A stretch of DNA of 64,000 nt from Harmothoe impar (Eukaryota > Annelida > Polychaeta > Phyllodocida > Polynoidae): the NCBI GenBank assembly GCA_947462335.1, contig OX381705.1, forward strand, positions 34,805,570 through 34,869,569, in the 5' to 3' direction. Of the stretch, positions 55,301 to 64,000 are shown one piece after another. Below the pieces are notes generated by a model that did no database searches, was not told the DNA's origin, and was given only the letters and a program-made list of their open reading frames with translations. A program made the position numbers and the translations under genes. The number at the start of each line of letters is the position of its first letter. Position 1 is the first letter of the stretch.

Positions 55301-56602
55301 ATTATCCTTCAGCATTTTCGCTATCTCCTCCTCAGCTACAATCTTCTTCTTGAGGGGTAATCTCCTATAAGGAATCTTAAAAGCGGGGTTATCCCCGGTT
55401 TTAATTTCATGCAATACCTTATTGGTTCTCCCCAGGGGTTCCCCTGGGGCCGCAAAAGCTTGCCTGCATCTCTTCAGCATAGCTTTTAGGGCTTCCTGAT
55501 CATTCTCATCCGTTATGGACGATCCTGTTAACAACTTAGTTAACTCTTCATGCAATTCCTCTTCCCCTCCTTCTTCTAACCTCAGGTCTTGGTGGCTACC
55601 GGTGACTGCCTCCGCAAGTATCACTTTCCCAACTTCAGTGCCTTTCTCAAGATATACTGTGGAGTTTCCGGGGTTGGAAATGGGTGTCACTGTCCATCTG
55701 GAATTCCCTACTAGGGTATCCGCAGATTCCAATCCCTTCCGGGATAATACAGCCATATCCGGCTCGATTACCGCTAATCCTTTCTGGATTAGCCTCCCTG
55801 AACTGACTAACACGTCACAGGTCATTCCCGGGGGAATCTTCACAGTCTGTGCCACACTAGCTACACTACTTATCACTCTCAACTTGCAGAGTATGGTCAT
55901 ATCATACGGGTATTCAATTTTCAACTTCCCACTTTTCGGATTCAAAGTCGCACCGAAAAGCGCCGCAAAATCCAAACCAAGAATACCATCATCTTCAATC
56001 TCAGCTATGGTCGGGGCCCAAACAAATTCTTTCCCGGCCACAGAGATTATCAGAAAAGTCTGTCCAAATGTCCTCATTCTGGTACCATCGGCCGTACATG
56101 CGTTTACCCTCATTGTGAGGTTCTCACACATATTCGGCAATAAGCTGATGAATCTCTTAGAGACCATGGAGTGGCTAGCTCCAGTATCCATAAGAAACTC
56201 CCCAGTCTTTCCTTGTACAGAACAGGAAACGTACCACCTCTTCCCATCAGTTACTGAGGGATTCCTAGTAAACCGGTGAAGGTCACTATCAGTGCCCAGG
56301 TCGAATCCACATCCTTTCAGGTGTTCCAGACAAGGATGACCCGGGGGAAGCCTGGTTCCTCCAACCTTAACCAACTCTTTGGTTATTGACTCCTCTAAAC
56401 TGGCACTAGGTTTCCCATACGCGCACCCCTGGGCGCCTGTTGTACCAGTCTCCCCAGCCTCATGGTTTCCGGGATGTACGGTCCCATCTCCCTTCTTGCT
56501 GGACGCATTCACTGCTAATGAATCTTCACCGCCAACGTCGGTGATAATCTGACATATTTCCTCAGGGGTTACCGTCCTGCCATCCCCGGTAACCCCCTCT
56601 AA
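52391..56602 (-). CDS. pol: Gypsy pol: protease, reverse transcriptase, RNase H, integrase
   Basis: It has no ATG of its own near the start. The frame is entered by -1 frameshifting from gag (first pol-only codon TTA at 56602) and continues for 1403 codons. Numbering residues from the GTG at 56512: protease DTGASHS at 109-115; RT FCIDYRKLN, LDLQSGYWQ, VMPFGLCNAP and YLDD at 529-532; RNase H with DTDASNESIGAAL and TDHSSLRWL. The integrase has an HHCC finger (HGHLTSGHFG...CPDCC) and a DD35E core (D993, D1053, E1089). A GPF-type module (WDGPFVVTRI) follows. The C-terminal tail is very basic, with an AT-hook-like KRGRPRK near 1294-1300 and no visible chromodomain. All catalytic residues I could check are present. 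Confidence 0.96.
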   Translation of the reverse strand, partial: LEGVTGDGRTVTPEEICQIITDVGGEDSLAVNASSKKGDGTVHPGNHEAGETGTTGAQGCAYGKPSASLEESITKELVKVGGTRLPPGHPCLEHLKGCGFDLGTDSDLHRFTRNPSVTDGKRWYVSCSVQGKTGEFLMDTGASHSMVSKRFISLLPNMCENLTMRVNACTADGTRMRTFGQTFLIISVAGKEFVWAPTIAEIEDDGILGLDFAALFGATLNPKSGKLKIEYPYDMTILCKLRVISSVASVAQTVKIPPGMTCDVLVSSGRLIQKGLAVIEPDMAVLSRKGLESADTLVGNSRWTVTPISNPGNSTVYLEKGTEVGKVILAEAVTGSHQDLRLEEGGEEELHEELTKLLTGSSITDENDQEALKAMLKRCRQAFAAPGEPLGRTNKVLHEIKTGDNPAFKIPYRRLPLKKKIVAEEEIAKMLKDNVIVPSMSPWSSPVCMVTKKDGSIRFCIDYRKLNGLTKKNSYPLPRIDETIDSLGGNEWFCTLDLQSGYWQVGMKPEDMEKTAFSSHIGLFEYKVMPFGLCNAPATFEAMMETLLSDLLWRKCLVYLDDVIVFGKTFADCLSNLEEVLNRIMSNGLKLKPKKCNLFKKDINYLGRIISTEGVKADPEKIRSVTEWEVPRGPKDVRSFLGFCSYYRDFLPGYSRVAYPIQCLSHWTPGSRKEEFPWGREQDTAFLAIKKLFVETPVLKYPTPDGHFVLDTDASNESIGAALSQVQGGVEVPIAFASNTMSKTQRNYCTTKRELLAVIVYTKKFKHFLWGSDFTLRTDHSSLRWLLNFKDAEGMIGRWLAHLSEFGLEQSQIQHRAGVKHVNADALSRRPIRKCENTNCDDCGQHEAVIAGARIPFEIKGTGVLEWSMGTIRKFQEKDPNLSRLLVLLPRKIRPPRPEISLENREMRRLIAQWAELEVQSGIIYRWKINSSGRRVRQVVIPSGMRRDVMYYCHGHLTSGHFGKKRSLERLKRRYYWPGMSSDLLRWIATCPDCCKNKPGPGMGKMPLSQELFGVRFARVAIDIISGFKTTPEGNTCMMVVTDYYTKYTRVFPLADHKAATCAKAFVKGWVLHLGVPLMMHSDQGREFESDLWQEMCHRLAICKTRTNPYRPQSDGMVERFNRTLIQVLKSLVNDRMDDWDEQCDYVCHAYNSTVHSSTSCSPNLLVFGEDLIMPADLVFGVVGMNPETPCHVMFVESLRDQFKYAYELVRTELQKNATWQKTGYDLGLKPRRFKVGDQVVRLHEPLSTLKLASNWDGPFVVTRIVSDSTVVIRSLQGKMYKSNVARLREWKGRDLSLDSYELEVDTLIEESEQRKLVKEPPRKRGRPRKEVSRKLMVQKSVISKRSGKKAANKVSLAEGKRTRKSVVKAKSTLEKACPRTRSNVMPKNIRRSPRLLARDGIT

Positions 56603-56608
56603 TTTCCC
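56565..56608 (-). promoter_or_regulatory. -1 programmed ribosomal frameshift signal (gag-pol)
   Basis: Sense strand: heptamer G GGA AAT (56602-56608) in the gag frame, immediately followed by the gag stop TAG. After a 5-nt spacer TAGAG (56597-56601) comes a perfect 10-bp stem GGGGTTACCG (56587-56596) / CGGTAACCCC (56565-56574) with a 12-nt loop. Slipping -1 on GGGAAAT gives GGG AAA TTA GAG, exactly the open pol frame. Heptamer, spacer length and stem are those of retroviral-type -1 signals. Confidence 0.9.
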
Positions 56609-59139
56609 GAAACCTCACTTCTTAAAACAGGTTTCTCGGCTTTGCATTCAGATGCAAAGTGCCCTTTGACTTGACATCTGTAACACTGGACGGTGTTACG
56701 ATCGACCCTAGGGCGGCGTCTGGTTTGATTATCAAACACCTCGTTCATGCGTTTAATCATGGACTCCATTAAGGTATTTAATGAGTTTCCTGACGCATTT
56801 GTTTTATCCGGAGTGGTCGTCTCCGGGGTCTGAGTTTTCTGACTGGGTTCAGTCTGAGGCTCCCGAATGTCGGGTTTCCGGGTGGTTTCCGAATAACCTT
56901 TGTTACTAGTAAGTTTCCCGGAAGCTGGGGTTGAGTTAGATTTCTGTCGACCCTTGAATTTAAGGGCGTCTACTCTCTCCTCCCCTTCAGATTCTTCCGC
57001 GGAAGAATCGTCTCCATCTAAGGAATGTTCAATTCCAGAGACGCGCTGCCCCCTATTAGCGGGTATCATACCAGCCAACAGTATCTTCTTCTTGTCATGT
57101 TGATCAATCGCCATGAACAAATCTGCTAGGGAAGACCCAGCTTCCCAAGCTCTACCACAAACTTTAGCATGTTCGGGATCACTCAATCCACTAATAAATC
57201 TTACAAATAGGGATTCTATGTAATATTCAGCATCCCTACTCCATTCTGGCCTAGCCTGCCGCAATAATCGCTGCAATTCCAGCCCAAAAATTTTAGCAGA
57301 TTCCTTCGGTTTCTGCGTTCTTCTCTGAAACAGAGTCCAGTGATCTACTGTCACCATTTTCCCAAAGGTATAACAAGCTAATACTTCCAGCTGGTCGTAT
57401 GTAGCTTCCGGCCCGTAAGTGTCCCTCCATTCTTCAACCACTATCTTACCCGGGCCGTCACTCAACCATATCACAAAAGCTCCCAAGGATTCCTCCTTGT
57501 TCCAGCAATTGTACTTACAATCATCTAGAAGTGATTGATATTCTTCCTTCCAGGGTCGTAAACCCCTGTAAGGCTTAGTCACACGTGCAGTTCTTTTAGC
57601 GGCATAATTAGAATGCACTAATTGACCCGACATGCGTCTACTCCAAGCCAGTAGGTCTGTACCGTCTTGACCTCGGCTAGAGCAATCTAGTCCCAAATTA
57701 CCTATGGCGGGGTCTCGATTATGTAATCGGTGCTCCGCCGGGGTCATTGTGACCCGCCGGTTCAAAGGAACCTTTCTCTTGGGTACATCGTCAGATGATT
57801 TATCTGATTCAGATTCTGAACCCTCACCAAAGCGTGGGCCTTGATAGCCTGACAATCCCTCAGTGTTTTTATGCACCGGGTTTGACCTTCCCTTTGTTCC
57901 CGGTTGGGTCCCCTTATTCATCCTATCCCTCGGCCTAATCTCAGGATCTTTATTGACTCCCGAGTGTGTTTCCGTGGCCGGAGGTGGGTACGAATAAGTT
58001 GCATCTGGGCAATACCTATAATTACCCTTGCTATCATAACCTCCCGGATTCCCATATAGAGCCGGGTCATCTCCCGCAAAGGGGTTCAATGAGCCATAAC
58101 TATGGTTCACCACTTCATCTCGAAATTTATTTTTATAATGTCGAGACACTTCCTCCTCTGGAGACATTTCCCTGTTAACCGGACCAATACTGGCATGATT
58201 AACTGGTTCCCATCCAAGAGAGCGCCCGGTAACATTCACTCTCCTTGAATCTTTCTCTCTGTTCTTATACACAGAGTCTTCCACATTCCTCAATCCATTA
58301 TCATTAATAAATGGATCGAATTGAGGTAATGCTTCCCCCTTACTAGTAGTAGAAGTACTATCTGGAACAGTTTCCGACCTGACAGCTGGAACCTGTTCCT
58401 TCCCCTGTTTTTCCATTGCCTTTGATAATTCACCCCGTAGGAGCGTTTTTCTGGCTTCTAGGGAACAGACAGCTTCTACCTCAGCTTTCCGTTTCCTTTC
58501 TAACTCTTCCGTTTCCTCCAGGATTTGCATCCTGTTGGATTCGTTATCTTTGACCAGCTGGTCTCTGCCCTTCTCGAGCTCTTCTGTCCCCTTCTTCAAG
58601 GCATACCATTCTCTAGAGTATTTTTTCAACTCCCTCTCATACTTCTCCTTAAGAGATTCTGAATGGTCATTCTCCTTCTGGTTCTCAGCAATCTTTGCCT
58701 GAATCTTTTGGTATTCATGCGATTCCTGAGCAACCTTCTTTTTCATATACCGGTTGTCCTCTATCAACCGTTCTCTCTCTTCTATCAGAGTTCCTTTTAC
58801 CCTCTGATTCTTAGAGAGGATCTCGTCCCTTTCTTTTACCAGGGAAGTCAATTCCTCAGTCAATGCAGCATACTGATCTTCCATTGACTGCTTGTCCAAT
58901 CGGACATTTTCCCAGTAGAGGTCATCCTCTTCCCGAGCCAAACGCTCGTCATATTCCCTCTGGAATCTCTCATCCCCTACATAGGGTTCTACCCAGGAAA
59001 GATCCTGCAATTTCCTCTTCTTCTGCTCTGGCTTCAAGCCCTCCCCAGGGTCCATCCCTGGCACCTCCAGGCGAGTTGATTCCAACTCCCCTTCACTCAG
59101 CTCTGGGCCAGAGCCGCCCAGGCTACCACCGGTAGCCAT
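56599..59139 (-). CDS. gag: Gypsy gag: capsid-nucleocapsid protein
   Basis: I choose the ATG at 59139 (minus), with A at -3 and G at +4; the frame is also open ten codons upstream but only from a GTG. This gives 846 residues. About residues 50-245 form a long charged, heptad-like coiled coil. About 510-690 resemble a retrotransposon gag capsid (ESLGAFVIWLSDG, VDHWTLFQRRTQKPKESAKI, ESLFVRFISGLSDPEHAKV). A single CCHC zinc knuckle CYRCQVKGHFASEC ends the protein (residues 819-832). It would assemble the particle and package RNA. The N-terminal coiled coil makes it longer than most Gypsy Gag proteins. The stop TAG is part of the frameshift signal that yields a Gag-Pol of about 2,250 residues. 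Confidence 0.94.
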   Translation of the reverse strand: MATGGSLGGSGPELSEGELESTRLEVPGMDPGEGLKPEQKKRKLQDLSWVEPYVGDERFQREYDERLAREEDDLYWENVRLDKQSMEDQYAALTEELTSLVKERDEILSKNQRVKGTLIEERERLIEDNRYMKKKVAQESHEYQKIQAKIAENQKENDHSESLKEKYERELKKYSREWYALKKGTEELEKGRDQLVKDNESNRMQILEETEELERKRKAEVEAVCSLEARKTLLRGELSKAMEKQGKEQVPAVRSETVPDSTSTTSKGEALPQFDPFINDNGLRNVEDSVYKNREKDSRRVNVTGRSLGWEPVNHASIGPVNREMSPEEEVSRHYKNKFRDEVVNHSYGSLNPFAGDDPALYGNPGGYDSKGNYRYCPDATYSYPPPATETHSGVNKDPEIRPRDRMNKGTQPGTKGRSNPVHKNTEGLSGYQGPRFGEGSESESDKSSDDVPKRKVPLNRRVTMTPAEHRLHNRDPAIGNLGLDCSSRGQDGTDLLAWSRRMSGQLVHSNYAAKRTARVTKPYRGLRPWKEEYQSLLDDCKYNCWNKEESLGAFVIWLSDGPGKIVVEEWRDTYGPEATYDQLEVLACYTFGKMVTVDHWTLFQRRTQKPKESAKIFGLELQRLLRQARPEWSRDAEYYIESLFVRFISGLSDPEHAKVCGRAWEAGSSLADLFMAIDQHDKKKILLAGMIPANRGQRVSGIEHSLDGDDSSAEESEGEERVDALKFKGRQKSNSTPASGKLTSNKGYSETTRKPDIREPQTEPSQKTQTPETTTPDKTNASGNSLNTLMESMIKRMNEVFDNQTRRRPRVDRNTVQCYRCQVKGHFASECKAEKPVLRSEVSGN

Positions 59140-59239
59140 TGTCCGTCCACTAAAGGACTGTCTGTCCACTCAAGGACTTCCTGTTCAGTATAACCCGAAC
59201 ATATTCTCGAACAACTAGCTTGTTCTGCTACCTTTACTG

Positions 59240-59257
59240 CTACTGGTCACGGCACCA
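59240..59257 (-). other. Primer-binding site
   Basis: One base after the 5' LTR the sense strand reads TGGTGCCGTGACCAGTAG. TGG complements the CCA end of a tRNA, and the following bases would pair with an acceptor/T-arm ending CACGGCACCA. The tRNA species was not identified. Confidence 0.75.
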
Positions 59258-59258
59258 G

Positions 59259-59742
59259 TGTGGTGGTTCGTAATTAACTCTAGGTTAAAGAACAACGATC
59301 ACGGCAGTTTCCAGGTGCGAGAATATATCTATCTTTATTCACAAGAATAACAACTCTAGTTCCTTTACTAGGGAACGATCAGTGTAGAATGAATACACAC
59401 AGGTAGATCAGGTTTCTCTATAAATAGAGGAAACGGTCAGTATACAACTCTTAGCATACAACTCTGTCCGCACGGTTGGACATGTGAAGTCTCTCGTCAG
59501 TCGGGCCTGCACTGACTGCCGTTCCAGGTAAACACATGGGTCTTATATAACACCGGCTCTTAGATCACGTGGCCAGGTGGGTGGGTCGGCCGCCCACCTG
59601 AGAGCGGCACACGGTCACCTGAAGAGGACCTGCGCCCTCTCCCGGGAACTGTGTGCACTAGCTCCAGGTGGAGAAGCCGAGTAAACAGACGTTACCCGGA
59701 AATACCGTGTATGAGATTAATATGTAATATTATGCCCCTACA
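59259..59742 (-). repeat. 5' LTR of the Gypsy element
   Basis: Same 484 bp as the 3' LTR with one visible difference. Being upstream in the sense orientation, it should supply the promoter (GTTATATAAG, sense) for the genomic RNA. Confidence 0.97.
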
Positions 59743-59867
59743 ATATCTTGATATTAAACCAAATATTGAACCCAAATTTGACTTGAAGTACAGTATCCCT
59801 CTACCAGACACCTACCAGGGTAATCTCAAGGACCCAGCTCGCTCATTCTTTTTTTAGGGGGGGGGGC

Positions 59868-60655
59868 CCTCTTCTAACCACACCACTGTCCCACTCCCAG
59901 GCGTGATACATACCATGATAGGCAATGCTGTGCACTGTGCCACATGGAGGGAGGGTTGGGCTGATGGTTATACTGTGTAATATGGAGCCGAGGGGGGGGG
60001 GTTATTTCATGGCTATTAGTTTGGGGTGAGGGTGGGGATGGGGTGGAGGTGGGTCATAAGGGGTGGTTAACAGGAACAGGGAGCCCTCAAGAAAGGTTCA
60101 AACTATCAGACAGGTCTTATGTTAATAGGGTAATAATAGAGGCGAAAAGGGGGGGGAGGATTATATAATGGCTATTGGTGCATGCTGGGAGGGGGGGGGG
60201 TCATAGAGGGGAGTTGACAGAAAGAGGGGACCCTCCAGAAGGGTTTAATCTGCCTGATTAGGTGTCCTGAGGATCTTTTATGGCAGTAAAGGGATGTGAT
60301 TGTAAGGGAGCAAATGCCTTCAAAATAGCTGATTTATCTGTATTTTACCGAGGATGAACCACCTCCCCAGAGGGGGAAACACCTCTATAATCACAACAAT
60401 ATAACTTTAAATGGTCTCTTTGGGTCCCATATGAATGATTCTGACCATTTTCATGAAGTCATGATTTGATTTTAGAAGGAATCTGAAAGCCTGAATTTTG
60501 GCAGTTTTCTCACTATTTAGCCGATCTTCGGACCCTATGTGCGAGGTCACGGGGGTCCGAAAAAAATATTTTTGTGATTTCCCGTGTTTTTGGACCCAAA
60601 TGCATAGTTTGAGCTTGTCCCCAAAGAAAAGAAGATTTATCACCCCCCCTACTCC
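59868..60655. repeat. Right member of the large inverted repeat pair
   Basis: Inverse counterpart of 44908-45555, with extra material containing two partially repeated G-run segments (about 59985-60060 and 60145-60215, each with ATGGCTATT). Ends near TACTCCTGG. Confidence 0.8.
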
Positions 60656-61559
60656 TGGCTATGATTGATTGATAATTCATTGGATTTTATCTCGAGGAAA
60701 TAGAAGTCATTATACAACGTGTTCTATAGACTATAGGAGACGCAATGTATGATAGCAAATCTTGGAAATGGCATTTTAGAACGGATTAAATTGCGCCGTT
60801 GTGCATGCCAAATTCCTAAATGTTCTTGCGGGCTACTCCACATGTGGCTCTTGTCAGATTGGCCATTCTCTTTGCCCTAAAGAGTTATATAATTATTTGC
60901 TCCAACATACGGCTAAGATCTAGTACGTCCCTTAATGATAACTCCTTTGATGTTTGCTTTCCAAAAGTCGATAAAGACTTCTACTTCAACACATAAACGA
61001 ATCGGGACAGCTAACTTGCGGTGGAACAAACACCATATATATTCATCCAGAAAGGGGTGCACATTATCTATTACATGCGATGTCCCTTAATTGCCTTTTA
61101 CAGATGACAAGGTTAAACAAATGTCTCATCTGCTTTAAGGGCAGTGAGTGTTTTTCATGTCCATTATCTTCTGACAGAAGCTAAATAACGCATGTTTGTC
61201 TAGCCACACGCGGACTGAGTGCCAACGACTGAGTACTCTCATCCCACCCGGCCAACCTAGTCATGTGAGCAGACATTTTACGATAACACCAACGTGTTTT
61301 GTGAACCAAAGCCCATAAGGACGCTACCGACGCCAGTGGGGACCAGGGGGATACCATAACTGATAAGGCTGATGCACGTCACCCTAATTCAATACAATGG
61401 ATGGGTATTGAAAGCAGAACGAACGGCTGATTTCAGTTTTTCCTCTATTTTTCTTCTTTTTTTAAACGAATTTGTAGGTTTATAGGGACCGTACCGTTCA
61501 CAGATGACGTTCTGACTCGGGGGGGGGGGGGGGTAGACTTGCTTCAAGCCTGTCTCTAT
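60656..61559. other. Unassigned DNA
   Basis: AT-rich, a G run near 61519-61532. No gene recognised. Confidence 0.35.
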
Positions 61560-61640
61560 AGGGCACATGTCGATTTTAAGAGATGCCTATGTCCCATGTC
61601 GCTAAGGAAAAACCAATGTTGCTAGTGTCAATAAGGGGGG
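61560..61640. repeat. CATGTC-rich repeat fragment
   Basis: GGGCACATGTCGATTTTAAG and TATGTCCCATGTCGCTAAGG match motifs of 14050-14295 and 62855-62975. Confidence 0.5.
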
Positions 61641-61918
61641 TCTTTACGGTCGCAGGCCCCCGGAAAACTTAGGAATTTTTTATTAAATTTGGGCATTTAG
61701 AATGGTTTGAAACAGGTGATACGATCTTCGAAAATTTACACTTAAATTGATGTGTTCTGAGGGAGTTTGCGCTTGTCATTCAGGACAATTTTAAGAATCT
61801 TATCGTGACATTAGTGCATTTTAGGACTTTCTGAGGTTCTGATGCTATTCACATCCATGTCACTAAGGCCAAGGCCAAAAATAAAGGTTGGTTTCCAGTA
61901 ACATGGTCCTAGAACATA

Positions 61919-61977
61919 CACCCTCAGAAAAGTGAGAGTTATTGTCGCTAAAACTACCCTCACCTGAGAGTCAGGCA
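61919..61977. mobile_element. Palindromic foldback element, copy 4 (one arm)
   Basis: TA precedes CACCCTCAGAAAAGTGAGAG; the arm continues to CCTGAGAGTCAGGCAATCGG and then stops. No second arm follows; GTACTAGCCGCGGCTTATAT, related to the MITE at 45719, comes next. One substitution (GTTATTG for GTCATTG) is seen in the arm. Confidence 0.8.
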
Positions 61978-62098
61978 ATCGGACTCGCGTACTAGCCGCG
62001 GCTTATATACAAGATTTTAGGGTAAAAGATATTCTGGTGGGGCATTTTTGAAAAAAGATCATTTTAGAATTTTGCTCCAGAATCCATAAAAACTGGTA

Positions 62099-62235
62099 TG
62101 GGAACATTCACAAATGAAGTCACCTTTATTAGGGTCCTCTTCAGACCCCCCCCCCCCCTTGTCACCTTTTGTCACCTACCAGCAATAACCCCCCTAAGAA
62201 AGACGTCACTAATTTTGAAGACCCCCCCCCCTACC
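62099..62235. mobile_element. GGGAACATTCACAAATGA element, fragment
   Basis: Begins GGGAACATTCACAAATGAAG then TCACC, like copies at 20243 and 31946, and continues with two C runs. No right end identified. Confidence 0.45.
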
Positions 62236-62854
62236 AGCTTAAATGCATGGTCTTACACAGTTCAACTTAATATAGACATGAGGGTACAATCTAATCATTC
62301 ATAAATAGACATACTAATAGCTGAAAAACCTCTAAATCCTCCTCACTGATATCTGTCACTCTCTCATGAAAGTGATGCAGGTGCAAATGGTGATGTATTG
62401 TATATGACCGGTTCACGTTTTTGACTGGTTAACATATTTGACGGGCTATCTCAGAATAGCCCCAAATTTGAAGTTATCCTTGTCCTTGATACATACATTG
62501 TAGTTATAAAGTGTTACATTTAGATACCTGTCACTGTAGATACAAGTGCTAGGCGCTGGTCAGATGTCACCAGGGCTAACTGCTGGATCAAACTACCAGT
62601 ATTAATTTTTAAAAGTTATAAAAAAGGGGTGTTGTCTGGACCCCCTGTATCTGCCCTTGACTGATCTAAAATTTTACAATTCCACTTTTTTGGGGGAAAC
62701 TGATTATCTTACAATTTTTGCTCTAAAATCCTTAATAATTGTCCGATTTACAAGCCGTAAAAACTGATATGTAGCCCCAAAGAAAAGAAAAAAGAAGCCA
62801 ATCCTGCTATGGTAGACCCGGTCGCGTGACTGGAAACAAACCTTTTTCTTTTTG
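62236..62854. other. Unassigned DNA
   Basis: Nothing recognised. Confidence 0.3.
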
Positions 62855-62975
62855 GCCCAATGTCGCATGTCAGACTTAAAGAATGCTCCATGTCCCATGT
62901 CACTAGTATGGCCATGTCCCATGTCGATTTTATGAAATGGTCATGTCGCCATATCGAATTTAGGGGTCTAGGGCC
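62855..62975. repeat. Dispersed CATGTC-rich repeat, copy 2
   Basis: Shares AATGTCGCATGTCA, CATGTCCCATGTCG and the end TCGAATTTAGGGGTCTAGGG with 14050-14295. Confidence 0.65.
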
Positions 62976-63742
62976 ATTCTCTACCTGGCTCTGTAGTAGA
63001 GTTTGAGTAGTACTCACTCCACCTCCTTCCCTCTCCCCTTTGCAATAGCCGGGACGGTAGCCAGTCTAGGGAGGGAGTGCGGTCTTGCAGACTCTGGAAG
63101 GAGATATGAGTATTGCCAGACTGGACGGGACTATTTCAGTGCATGTGCTGACTTTCTCTCTCTGGTTTCTACATAGGGAACGTTTACATTTCAGACCCGT
63201 TACCAGGAGGGGTCGTCGTTTTGAACGAACCACCCTACATCCCTCAAGAAAGAAGAGAGTTCCAGCCTTATCATCCCAAATTCGGTGTCTAAGGCAAAAT
63301 CATTACTTTCCTGTGTCCTGCAAAAGTGGATTTTCAATTAATTATAATTCTTTTTATCAACTTGAATTAGACTTATCTGTTTGTGTTTTGATAAAGAAAT
63401 GATCTAAAAGGATTAGCACTTTAACACATTTAAGTCACTTTAGAAGTTAGAGCCTCCAGAGAAGTCTCCTCATGAACTAGGCTGCCACTTTGTAGGAAAA
63501 GACCAAACTAAACATAAGACAGAGTTTCACCATAAAAAATAACAGGTTTTCGTTGTCCTTGTTTACAGATATTCTATGTCAAATTGATATGCTTTACAAT
63601 GCGTCTGTTCACCATAAAACACAATTACGGTGATACACTGTCATAATAAGCAAAAGCTACCTGGGCCATGCATTTGTATGGGCCAATTTTCCCAAAATAG
63701 TGACTAGGGTGGGGAAGGGGGTTGACAAAAGGTTCAAAGATA
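62976..63742. other. Unassigned DNA
   Basis: A 105-codon frame at 63085-63402 has no recognised motif. 63540-63660 has TTTACAG/ACGGTGATACACTGTCAT motifs reminiscent of the CACTG family, possibly an old fragment. Confidence 0.3.
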
Positions 63743-64000
63743 CACTCAAAAAGTAAACTCGTCTGCAGACTCTTCTAAGTGACAAGAGAGTGGGTCCTCT
63801 AGCTGTAGTTGTCAGATAGAAGATACACTTGGTATGTGCATGCCCAAAACCTGACTCATGCCAGCCCTAGACTCGTCAACCAGGGTCTGATTCAGGATTT
63901 TCCCTGTAGGTGGCATCAGTATAACATGCATTCTGTATAAAGTTGGGGAATGAATTGCATAATTTCTATGTTGATTTTAATCATATTTATGGGAATACAC
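63743..64000. mobile_element. Second copy (left end) of the element nested at 21735, cut by the window edge
   Basis: CACTCAAAAAGTAAACTCGT onward matches 21735 onward almost base for base to the window end (for example ACTCATGCCAGCCCTAGACT). Few substitutions, so this family is relatively young. Confidence 0.85.

Larger units (their letters stand above)
46745..59742 (-). mobile_element. Complete 13-kb Ty3/Gypsy LTR retrotransposon with a third gene
   Basis: 484-bp LTRs at both ends, flanked by ATAT (46741-46744 and 59743-59746). In transcriptional order on the minus strand: LTR, primer-binding site, gag, -1 frameshift signal, pol (protease, RT, RNase H, integrase), an intergenic promoter-like region, ORF3, ~1.5 kb non-coding, polypurine tract, LTR. 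All three frames are open. The order RT-RNase H-integrase defines Ty3/Gypsy. At 12,998 bp it is long for a Gypsy element with short LTRs, the extra length being ORF3 and its flanks. LTR near-identity means recent insertion. Confidence 0.97.

Noticed and set aside
55515..56279. 254-codon plus-strand frame inside the Gypsy element
   Set aside because: Antisense shadow of the protease region of pol; no motif of its own.

Overview
The window is animal nuclear DNA, probably from a marine invertebrate; the species cannot be named from the sequence. The grounds are spliced-gene architecture, non-LTR and Ty3/Gypsy retrotransposons, many short terminal-inverted-repeat elements, minisatellites, and the first coding exon of an ADP-ribosyl cyclase (CD38/BST1 family) gene. 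Long C/G runs recur inside the dispersed repeats. Most of the window is repeat-derived or intronic/intergenic.

Layout. 0-6 kb: a minus-strand reverse transcriptase fragment that runs off the left edge, and a 5'-truncated plus-strand LINE (3043-5815) whose frame is open despite an in-frame 342-bp tandem duplication. 6-15 kb: small DNA elements, including a TA-flanked CACTG element (9027-9805) and a 119-bp palindromic foldback element (10730-10848) inserted in a ~145-bp tandem repeat. 15.2-18.5 kb: a GC-rich 5' region, the cyclase exon (15932-16101) with a consensus splice donor, then a 44-bp minisatellite. 20-23 kb: a second CACTG element carrying a nested 1.1-kb insertion. 23.6-28.3 kb: a decayed 4.7-kb DNA transposon with ~480-bp terminal inverted repeats and a 3-bp target duplication. 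It holds remnants of an invertebrate transposon-protein family, two tRNA-Ala-like pseudogenes and a solo LTR. 29-30.4 kb: a 53-bp minisatellite. 31-46 kb: further MITEs and unassigned DNA.

46.7-59.7 kb holds the main feature: a structurally complete, apparently very young 13-kb Ty3/Gypsy retrotransposon on the minus strand. Its 484-bp LTRs differ at one position by eye and it is flanked by a 4-bp duplication (ATAT). Gag and Pol are joined by a textbook -1 ribosomal frameshift signal: GGGAAAT, a 5-nt spacer containing the gag stop, and a 10-bp stem-loop. Downstream of pol lies a third large gene (1071 codons) for a basic, SR-rich protein with two C2H2-type zinc fingers and a C-terminal helical segment. 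It is preceded by an NRF1-like site and a TATA box, as if it had its own promoter. This third gene is the best candidate for an undescribed component. A pair of ~0.65-0.8 kb inverted repeats (44908-45555 and 59868-60655) brackets the element.

60-64 kb: more MITE fragments and the left end of a second copy of the insertion seen at 21.7 kb. All coordinates and similarities come from reading the sequence; no database search was run.
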